DNA of 15,804 bases, taken from NCBI GenBank assembly GCA_963653155.1, contig CAVJWR010000076.1:1-15804 (forward strand), written 5' to 3'. Position 1 is the first letter of the stretch. Each line of letters opens with the position of its first letter. This DNA is from UBA1731 sp963653155. Its GTDB lineage: Bacteria > Verrucomicrobiota > Kiritimatiellia > RFP12 > UBA1067. A model generated the notes under the pieces. It ran no database searches. It saw nothing but the letters and a program-made list of their open reading frames with translations, and had not been told where the DNA came from. Shown here piece after piece: positions 1 to 6,689 of this stretch. The translations under genes were made by a program, and so were the position numbers.

Positions 1-544
1 ACCCCTTAAGTTCCTCTTGCGGAATTTCGCCGAGACGCGCAAGGACATCCTGAAATGCGGCAAGAAGATCCAAAACGCCAAGATCCGCAATCGCACTCGC
101 CTTGTCCGCCTGGGTCTTTTCGAATTTCGGACGCCCCCCGCCATAGTCAAAGGACTCCATCCGCCGCAACTCGTATTCGGCAAGCCTCCCGGCGGCATCC
201 TTGAACTTCTTGTACTCCACAAGCTGCCGTACAAGATCCAGACGTGGATCCACCCACTCGTCGTCACCCGTCTCCTCCGCCACGCGGCGATCAACCGGCA
301 ACAGCATCCGGGACTTGATCACCATCAGCGTCGCGGCCATCACGATAAACTCGCCCGCCACATCGAGGTTCAGCTGACGCATGACCTCAAGATACTTCAT
401 GTACTGCTCGGTTATGCGCCCTATCGGAATGTCGTATATATCCAGTTCATCCCGGCGAATGAGGTACAAGAGCAGATCCAAAGGCCCTTCAAAGACCTCC
501 AGATCCACCTTGTAATCCTCGCTGAACAGATCGTTAGCCGCCAT
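1..544 (-). CDS. scpA: Segregation and condensation protein A (ScpA), C-terminus beyond the window
   Basis: ScpA is the kleisin subunit of the bacterial SMC condensin complex. It bridges SMC heads together with ScpB and helps compact and segregate the chromosome in the cytoplasm. The visible part begins MAANDLFSEDYKVDLEVF and contains the hallmark FEGPLDLLLYLI at residues 18-29. The usual kleisin stretch follows, with RITEQYMKYLEVM, then a helical region around FIVMAATLMVIKSRMLLP, all matching the family's N-terminal domain. About 181 codons are visible and the reading frame is still open at base 1. Full-length ScpA is usually about 230-280 residues, so the winged-helix C-terminus that binds SMC lies outside. 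The start ATG (544-542) is the first in frame; the ATG at 560 is in another frame and soon hits a stop. The gene lies 67 bases after pta and has a good extended -10 promoter of its own just upstream. Identification is firm. Confidence 0.94.
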   Translation of the reverse strand, partial: MAANDLFSEDYKVDLEVFEGPLDLLLYLIRRDELDIYDIPIGRITEQYMKYLEVMRQLNLDVAGEFIVMAATLMVIKSRMLLPVDRRVAEETGDDEWVDPRLDLVRQLVEYKKFKDAAGRLAEYELRRMESFDYGGGRPKFEKTQADKASAIADLGVLDLLAAFQDVLARLGEIPQEELKG

Positions 545-574
545 TCCCAACTGCTTTCATCAAATGAATGCGAA

Positions 575-583
575 ATTATATCA
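575..583 (-). promoter_or_regulatory. Extended -10 promoter for scpA
   Basis: Read on the minus strand the sequence is TGATATAAT, an extended -10 (TGn followed by the perfect TATAAT hexamer). The hexamer occupies 580-575, about 30 bases before the scpA start codon. The expected transcription start is near 568, giving a leader of roughly 24 bases. No recognisable -35 element sits 17 bases upstream (the position reads TCACCT), which is normal for extended -10 promoters. It suggests scpA can be transcribed independently of pta. It is a match to a consensus seen in the sequence, not a measured start. Confidence 0.55.
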
Positions 584-611
584 CAATAGCGGCCAACAGG
601 TGAAGCGAACT

Positions 612-1604
612 TCAGCCAGCCTGCACGGCAGTCATCGTGACCGTGTTGACGATATCGCCGATGGAACAGCCGCGCGAGAGGTCGTTGCATGGCTTGGCGA
701 GACCCTGCAGAACCGCAAAGCAGTTCGCGCCGCCAATGCGCTGAGTGATCTTATATCCTATATTTCCCGACTGGAGATCAGGGAAAATCAGCACATTTGC
801 CCTGCCGCCGACAGGGCTGTCCTTCGCTTTCAGCGCCGCCACCTCAGGCACAAGTGCCGCGTCCAGCTGAAGTTCGCCGTCCAGAATCAGGTCCGGCGCG
901 AGCGAATGCGCAATCTCCGTCGCCTGACGCACCTTATCGACAAGCGCATGCTGCGCACTGCCCTTGGTGGAATACGACAGCATCGCGACACGAGGCTCGT
1001 CCATTCCGCAGAGCGTCCTCGCGGTATCTGCCGCCGCAACCGCAATGTTCGCAAGTTCCTCGGCATCCGGGCAGGGATTTACGACGCAATCCGCATAGAC
1101 AAGGAGTCCATCATCCACGAAATTACCGTTCGGACACTCGATGAGGAAACTCGACGACACAAGCTTCATCCCCGGCTTGGTCTTTATTATCTGCAGCGCG
1201 GGACGCAGCATGTCGCCTGTAGAATGGACTGCGCCAGAGACGAGACCGTCGGCATCGCCTGACTTCACCATCATCATGCCATAGTACATCGGATCTGCGA
1301 CGAGTTCCGCAGCCTTCGCCTCCGTGACTCCTTTCGCCTTGCGAAGTCCGTAGAGGGCCTGTGCGTATGCTTTCGCTTTCGCATCCGTCGCCGGATCGAC
1401 AATCGCAACGCCAGTGAGGTCAACGGACTTCTCTGCCGCGACGGCACGGATCCTTTCGGGATTGCCGAGGAGAATCGGCTTGGCCAATCCTTCCCGCACC
1501 AGTACCGCCGCCGCCGCAACCGTGCGGGGTTCGTCCCCCTCCGGCAGGACAATCGTCTTTACGTCCGCCCTCGCCTTTTCCCATATCTTCTCGATCAGAT
1601 TCAT
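612..1604 (-). CDS. pta: Phosphate acetyltransferase
   Basis: This enzyme interconverts acetyl-CoA plus phosphate and acetyl phosphate plus CoA in the cytoplasm. It is the first step of the Pta-AckA route to acetate and ATP in fermenting bacteria. The protein has 330 residues, the normal size of the short Pta form without the N-terminal regulatory domain of enterobacterial Pta. Diagnostic stretches are VLPEGDEPRTVAAA near the N-terminus, MMVKSGDADGLVSGA around residue 110, SYSTKGSAQHALVDKV around 210, and FPDLQSGNIGYKITQRIGGA followed by LQGLAKPCNDLSRG near the C-terminus. The start ATG is preceded by GAGGAAG at four bases' spacing. It follows the GH27 fusion gene by only 37 bases with no terminator, so co-transcription is likely. 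No acetate kinase gene is visible in the window. Identification is firm. Confidence 0.95.
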   Translation of the reverse strand: MNLIEKIWEKARADVKTIVLPEGDEPRTVAAAAVLVREGLAKPILLGNPERIRAVAAEKSVDLTGVAIVDPATDAKAKAYAQALYGLRKAKGVTEAKAAELVADPMYYGMMMVKSGDADGLVSGAVHSTGDMLRPALQIIKTKPGMKLVSSSFLIECPNGNFVDDGLLVYADCVVNPCPDAEELANIAVAAADTARTLCGMDEPRVAMLSYSTKGSAQHALVDKVRQATEIAHSLAPDLILDGELQLDAALVPEVAALKAKDSPVGGRANVLIFPDLQSGNIGYKITQRIGGANCFAVLQGLAKPCNDLSRGCSIGDIVNTVTMTAVQAG

Positions 1605-1641
1605 CTTTCTTCCTCAATCATTTGCCTCAGATGTCCGCGCC

Positions 1642-4600
1642 TCAGTCGCATTTGAGGCAGCCGCCATCCATGTCACGAACGTGGACCGTCTCGACAGGCC
1701 TGTACTTCTCGATCTTCCTGAGATAGCTGTTCTCGCGGACATCGCCCAACCCCGGCTTCAGTCCGGCCCCATCGGAGGGGAAGAGCCTTATCAGCTTTGT
1801 CGCGTGGCCTGGGACAAACGCCTTGAAGCATCGCGTAAACTTCCCTTCGTCGGCGTTGCGCCATACGTCGCGGACGCGCCACATGCCTTCAAGCCCATTC
1901 CTGATGAAGCAGAACTTCCCTTCGTGCTCGAACGGGGAATGGTTCACCATCGCCACGGCTATCGATCCGTCACGCAGAGGCCGTGCCCAATAGCGGAAAT
2001 CATCGTCCTGATCGACCATTGCCGCCGCCTTGCCAAGCACATCCTGATTGATTTCGATAACTTCGTCGTTCGTCAGCAGCGAAAGCGTAAACGCATCGAT
2101 GCCATCAAGGTCGCAGCCGATCATCATCACGCTCGCGAGCATTGCCCACATGGATACGTGGGTGTACTGCTCGTTCGGAGTGAGCCGAGTGCCGCGATGG
2201 TCGCTCCAGTACGTCTTCCCCACGAGCATCATGTCCGCATCGTTCCACGCTCCAGGCCGAGGGTACATCCAAAGGGGTTCGTGTGTCTTCATGTCCGTGA
2301 CGACATCTTCCCAGAAGTCAAACTTGTCGCCGGTGGTGCGCCAACACTGCCCGCCCACGAATGCCCCCCAGCTTGCCACGTTGGCCTTGCCATACTGGCA
2401 AATCGAATGTATTATGTCCCGCCCGGACGCGCGAAGCGCCTGCGACATGATCACATACGGGAACTGCTCAAGATCGATGCCCTCGCCGAACTGCACCGAC
2501 GAATAGCTGCACCAATCATGCTTCAGGTAGTCAAAGCCCCATTTGGCGTAGGTCTTGGCATCCTGGAACTCGTGCATCCAGCTACCTTCGTAATTGGCGC
2601 AGGTGGTCGGCCCCGGCGACGAATAGAGCCCTATCTTCAGCCCCTTGGAGTGTACGTAATCGGCAAGTGCCTTCATGTCGCCGAACAGCTCATTGGACTT
2701 CACCTCGCCATTTGCGTCCCGTCGCTCCGTCTGCTGGAAACGCTTGGCGGAGAGCTGCCACCCGTCATCAATCGTAAGATAGGCCCACCCATGGTCAAGA
2801 AGCCTCAGGCTTTCCATAAGGTCTGCCGTCTTGCGCACAAGCTCTGCCGTGACCGTAGGCCCGAACGCATTCCAGCTGTTCCATCCGATTGGCGGAGTCA
2901 AGGCTATCGTCTCGCCCACCACGACCGTAAATTCACGCGAAGCGTCTCCAAATCCGTTCCTTGCCCTGATGTTCATGGCGTACTCGCCGGGAGACGGAAT
3001 GGTGCCTGTAATGAGCTGCGTCGCAGGATCGAACGCAAGCCCATCCGGCAATCCATCCACATTGATGGACATTGGACGCCTACCCGAAACCGGCACACGG
3101 AAAAACAGCCTGTTTCCCGGACGGACCCCGTACCGAAGCGGCGCGTTGATGCGCGGAGCATCCGCGACAGGGGGCGTGAGTATTCCAAGCTGGCGCGTCA
3201 GGTCGCCGATGTCGTGTGGGCGCGTACCTGGCTTCATCTCGAACTTGGCGTCCCCCCACACTGTTGTGCCGCTATACGGCTTCTCTATTCCGAAAAGCTC
3301 AAGCTTGACCCATCGAGCCCCTGCCAGATCGGCAAGAACCCTTACCGGACCAGAGTCGCGGTCAAGCATTTCAGACTCAAAGGCAAGCTCCGTCTCGCGC
3401 CATACGCGAACCCTTAGCTTCGAGGCGTTGGGGCCGTAGAGCTGTCCGACGTTGGCCGAGAACGAAAGCGCATTGCCGTCCAACGCAAGATAGAGCGCAC
3501 TTGGCGCACATGTGCCGACCCCGCGCGAGCACATGCCATTGACCATCTTGGTGGCATTGGTCAACGGCCAACTGCGCCCATGCCCACCGCTCATGCGATC
3601 CCACACACCCGGTTCGTCAAGCCATACGGTATCCGTGACCGCCAGAACCTGTCCGTCGGCGGCAAGACGCGCCGCAAGTGGCGCATAGGGCACATCCTGC
3701 ACATCGCAGCCAAGCATGATCGACTGCGCCGCCGCCGTGCCGGCGACCTGTCCAAGCGCGAAGAACACCGGCTCCATGCGTATCGATCCGAATGCGATGT
3801 GCGATGCGGAAAGGCATACCGGCACTATCAGGTTTCCGCATTCNNNNNNNNNNTCCGCATTCGGTGCGCTTCGGGACGAGTGCGCCGTAGTCTATCGGAT
3901 ACGGACCCGGGAAATGCGCATCCTCCACATTGCCTTCGTTCCGCACAAGGCCATCCTTTGTCTCAACCCGGCGGACGTGATGCGAATCCATCGTGTAGGC
4001 TCCGAGAGCGACTGGCCGTGGAGCGATGCGCTTTCCACGGCAGTTGTGTTCCGTCATCACGTACTCGCCAACGAGACGACGCCCCTCGCGCACATACAGC
4101 TGGCTCTGCCAACCATCGCCGGGGCCATCAAGAAATTCGTCCCTACATGTGCCGAAACCGGAGAAGTAGTCGCGGATTTTCTGCGGCACACGCGGATGGT
4201 TGGCGAGAGTCCACATGAGGCCCTGCTGGTACGCAAGATGCTCTGCGAATATCCTGTCACGCGTCGCATAGTCGGCTTCCGGCCAGTCCCAATTGCGTCC
4301 GATGAAATCCGTGGAGAGCGCGGCGCGGTTGTTTGAGTCCGTCTTCCCGTTAGGCATGCGGGACATGATGGACGGAATCGGGTTCCATTCGTCTATCCCG
4401 CCTGGTGCCGCCTCATAGCCGGGGTGGGCCGCGACGGACTCGTATTCGCGAAACAGAAGCTCGTAATCGCGCTCGTCGTACTTCGCCGGCTTCTTGAACG
4501 GGATGCGGTTCTCCGGCACATCCGTGAGGCACATCCGAAAGCAGTACGCCTGCACACGCCTGTCGCCGTCGCCCGCCTTGACGGCAGGATCGTACGGCTC

Positions 4601-5329
4601 GATGCCAGGGAGAAGTCCCGATGACCGATCTCCAGGCTTGACGTATGCCGAGACCCATGGGGAGAAGTTGTGGTTCCTTGCCCCTCGCGCATCAGGGGCA
4701 TTGCCGTTGATCGTCTCTCCGTATGTGGCGTTGGATTCCCGGCCCACATGGTACGAGCAACCTGCCGCCGCAAGGAGATCGCCTTCATATGTCGCATCCA
4801 CAAACACCTTGCCGCGATAGACGTTGCCGCTTTCGGTGCGTAGGGCGACGATGCGTCCACCCACGACCTCTACGCCTCGCGCCGTGCGGCATCCGGCTAC
4901 TGGAGTACGGTCAAGACGCTCGCCACGGCGGATGTCAAGGCCGTCCCGGCGTTCCCACCCCTCAAGGATCGCCAGTGCCGCCGATGGCTCGAACGTCCAC
5001 ATGGAGCCTGAATCCTTTGATCCGGCGCACTGTCCATCCGGGAAGTAGTCTGCGGGCTTCGTCCATTTCCAATGCCGCCCGTCGGCATACCATGCCGCCA
5101 CGTCCCTGTAGAATTCGAGCGCAATGCCTCCAAACGCCCTCTTGTTTCCGATGTCCGTCTGCCCAAGACCGCCCGTCGTAAGCCCACCTATGCGGGTCTC
5201 TGGCGAGACGATAATGGCAGAGTTTCCCATCCGCTTCGCCTGAACCGCCGCAGACAGTGCCGCCGGAGATGAACCATATATCACGATGTCAGAGGAAAAG
5301 GCCGCCGCAAGGAGAAGTGTCGCAATCAT
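1642..5329 (-). CDS. FAD-dependent oxidoreductase fused to NPCBM, Ig-like and GH27 alpha-galactosidase domains (one gene split by a false N gap)
   Basis: As printed, the gene is two overlapping frames broken by ten N. The bases flanking the N are the same nine bases (tccgcattc). Collapsing that overlap removes 19 bases and gives one frame of 1,222 residues. Domains in that numbering: a short hydrophobic N-terminus (MIATLLLAAAFS); an FAD_oxidored (PF12831-type) domain at about 14-540, with a Rossmann GSSPAALSAA near 19-28 and its conserved end CLSASHIAFGSIRMEPVF bridging the join; an NPCBM-like carbohydrate-binding module at about 575-695; an He_PIG-type Ig-like domain at about 720-800; and GH27 at about 805-1080 followed by a beta-sandwich. 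GH27 starts PPIGWNSWNAFG, has nucleophile D932 in YLKHDWC and acid/base D995 in CWRTTGD, plus WNDADMM. The expected activity is removal of terminal alpha-galactose or a related sugar. The oxidoreductase's substrate is unknown. Export is uncertain because the signal peptide is weak and lacks a twin arginine. Confidence 0.85.
3844..3853. other. Ten-N scaffold join, probably an unmerged 9-base contig overlap
   Basis: The N run is preceded by ...ggtttccgcattc and followed by tccgcattcggtgcg..., so the last nine known bases on the left equal the first nine on the right. Merging them gives tttccgcattcggtgcg. On the minus strand this reads through as TECGNLIVPVCLSASH, the expected conserved stretch of FAD_oxidored proteins, and restores a single frame. 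The N therefore most likely stand for no missing sequence. Confidence 0.85.
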
Positions 5330-5375
5330 TGGAATCCGATGGTGTTTCTGTGTATGGTGTTCTTTTGGGACATCG

Positions 5376-5403
5376 GCACGGCGGAGACGTCACTCCGCCG
5401 TGC
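5376..5403. repeat. Perfect 10-bp inverted repeat (hairpin) between fucO and the FAD-GH27 fusion gene
   Basis: GCACGGCGGA (5376-5385) and TCCGCCGTGC (5394-5403) are exact reverse complements around an 8-base loop. A second, smaller inverted repeat, TTGGCC-AAAC-GGCCAA, lies at 5424-5439 immediately after the fucO stop codon. Neither is followed by a T-run on either strand, so a classical intrinsic terminator is unlikely. RNA processing, protection of the fucO message, or a repeat-family insertion are possible roles. Confidence 0.7.
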
Positions 5404-5440
5404 ACGATGGGTCTGTCGCCGATTTGGCCAAACGGCCAAC

Positions 5441-6589
5441 CTAAATGAGCGACAGGTAGAGCTTCGCGATTGACTTGACATCGCAATCGCGGGGATTGCC
5501 AGGACGGCACGCATCGGCGTAGGCCGACTCGGCCAGGAACTTGACATCCTCTTTCTTGAGCACACCCTTGAGGTTCTGCGGAATGCCAACATCCTTGGCA
5601 AGCTTCTCAACGGCGGCAATCGCAGCCTGACGGGCCTTTGCGATCGGCATCTTGTCCGCACCCTTCACACCCATAGCAACGGCTATGTCACGGTATTTCG
5701 TGCCGGTAGCCGGAGCGTTGAACTTCATGACTGTAGGCAGAAGTATCGCGCACGCCTTGCCGTGAGGCATGTCGTACAGCGCGGAAAGACCATGCGCCAT
5801 CGAGTGGTCGACGCCAAGCCCAACGTTCGAGAAGCCCATTCCGGCAATGTACTGACCAAGGGCCATTCCTGCGCGTCCGCTTGGCTTGTTCGCGACGGCA
5901 TCGCGCAGATGCAGGGAGATGAGGCGGATCGCCTCAAGGTGCATCATGTCTGTCATGGGGCACGCGCCCTTCGTGATGTAGCCCTCGATGGCGTGCGTGA
6001 GCGCATCCATGCCGGTGAACGCCGTAAGGCCCTTGGGCATTGTGGACATCATGTCCGGATCGACGAACGCGACGACAGGGATGTCGTGCGGATCCACGCA
6101 GACGAACTTGCGCTTCTTTTCTACGTCGGTGATGACGTAGTTGATTGTCACCTCTGCGGCCGTCCCGGCCGTGGTAGGCACCGCGAAGATCGGCTTGGAC
6201 GGCTTTGTGGTCGGCGAAAGCCCCTCAAGCGAGCGCACATCCGCGAACTTCGGGTTGGCGGCGATGATGCCCACGCCCTTCGCCGTATCCATCGAGGATC
6301 CGCCGCCAATCGCGACGATGCAGTCGGCCTTGGCCTTCTTGAACGCCTTTACGCCGTTCTTTACGTTCTCTATCGTCGGGTTCGGCTTTATGTCGCTGTA
6401 GAGCGCATATGGTATCTTGGCGGCGTCGAGGAGATCCGTGACCTTTTTCGTGACGCCGAACTTGATCAGATCCGGATCGGAGAATACAATCGGCTTCTTG
6501 AGCCCGCGATTTGCAAGCTCGGTTACGATGGACTTCACGGCACCCGCGCCGTGGTACGATGTCTCGTTGAGAATGATGCGATTGACCAT
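5441..6589 (-). CDS. fucO: Lactaldehyde reductase (1,2-propanediol oxidoreductase), iron-containing alcohol dehydrogenase
   Basis: FucO reduces L-lactaldehyde to L-1,2-propanediol with NADH in the cytoplasm. It is the redox-balancing branch of L-fucose and L-rhamnose catabolism under anaerobic conditions. The 382-residue protein is the normal length for group III alcohol dehydrogenases and closely follows E. coli FucO as I remember it. It has MVNRIILNET at the start, AIGGGSSMDTAK for the nucleotide, FADVRSLEGLSPT, PTTAGTAAEVTINYVITD and KFVCVDPHDIP. The iron ligands are present: Asp and His in GMDALTHAIEGYIT, and two His in SMAHGLSALYDMPHG. The ATG has AAAGGAA upstream. It has its own promoter-like sequence in the 100-base gap before it and is followed by the GH27 fusion gene 111 bases later. 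Another iron-containing alcohol dehydrogenase of this subgroup is possible, but the match is specific enough for fucO. Confidence 0.9.
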   Translation of the reverse strand: MVNRIILNETSYHGAGAVKSIVTELANRGLKKPIVFSDPDLIKFGVTKKVTDLLDAAKIPYALYSDIKPNPTIENVKNGVKAFKKAKADCIVAIGGGSSMDTAKGVGIIAANPKFADVRSLEGLSPTTKPSKPIFAVPTTAGTAAEVTINYVITDVEKKRKFVCVDPHDIPVVAFVDPDMMSTMPKGLTAFTGMDALTHAIEGYITKGACPMTDMMHLEAIRLISLHLRDAVANKPSGRAGMALGQYIAGMGFSNVGLGVDHSMAHGLSALYDMPHGKACAILLPTVMKFNAPATGTKYRDIAVAMGVKGADKMPIAKARQAAIAAVEKLAKDVGIPQNLKGVLKKEDVKFLAESAYADACRPGNPRDCDVKSIAKLYLSLI

Positions 6590-6639
6590 GTTGTTCCTTT
6601 TAGCTTTCGCGTTTTGTTAGATTCCGCCTGATTAGGCTC

Positions 6640-6656
6640 GGATTCATTTCGAATCC
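6640..6656. promoter_or_regulatory. Operator-like palindrome at the predicted fucO transcription start
   Basis: GGATTC-ATTTC-GAATCC is a perfect 6-bp inverted repeat beginning four bases downstream of the predicted fucO -10 box, so it covers the likely start site. A smaller inverted repeat, GCCT-GATT-AGGC, follows at 6626-6637. A palindrome in this position would suit a repressor, or a hairpin at the 5' end of the transcript. No T-run follows, so it is not a terminator. The regulator is unknown. Confidence 0.4.
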
Positions 6657-6660
6657 CAGA

Positions 6661-6669
6661 ATTATACCA
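6661..6669 (-). promoter_or_regulatory. Extended -10 promoter for fucO
   Basis: On the minus strand the sequence reads TGGTATAAT, that is TGn plus a perfect TATAAT (6666-6661). It lies in the 100-base gap between the upstream secreted-protein gene and fucO, about 72 bases before the fucO ATG. No clear -35 hexamer is present at 17 bases, as is common for extended -10 sites. It has the same form as the element before scpA. This suggests that fucO, the GH27 fusion and pta can be transcribed separately from the glycosidase genes upstream. Confidence 0.55.
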
Positions 6670-6689
6670 CAACCTGCGCATCGCATCGC

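Noticed and set aside
564..1262. Plus-strand open frame (232 codons) opposite pta
   Set aside because: The minus strand encodes a complete, motif-rich phosphate acetyltransferase.
1414..3417. Long plus-strand open frame (667 codons) opposite the GH27 fusion gene and the start of pta
   Set aside because: It lies antisense to clearly recognised GH27 and Pta domains, has no family resemblance and a His/Arg-rich composition typical of shadows of GC-rich genes.
3617..3843. Two separate, overlapping genes at the first N gap
   Set aside because: The overlap in the two frames is an artefact of the N join. Merging the duplicated nine bases gives one continuous frame with a conserved motif across the join.
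4057..5181. Several short frames on both strands within the FAD-oxidoreductase region
   Set aside because: They are out-of-frame shadows of the oxidoreductase coding sequence, without ribosome sites or recognisable motifs.
5376..5403. Intrinsic transcription terminator after fucO
   Set aside because: The stem is strong, but no T-run follows on either strand.
5762..6631. Plus-strand open frame (289 codons) opposite fucO
   Set aside because: Antisense to a well-conserved FucO; Arg/His-rich translation without motifs.
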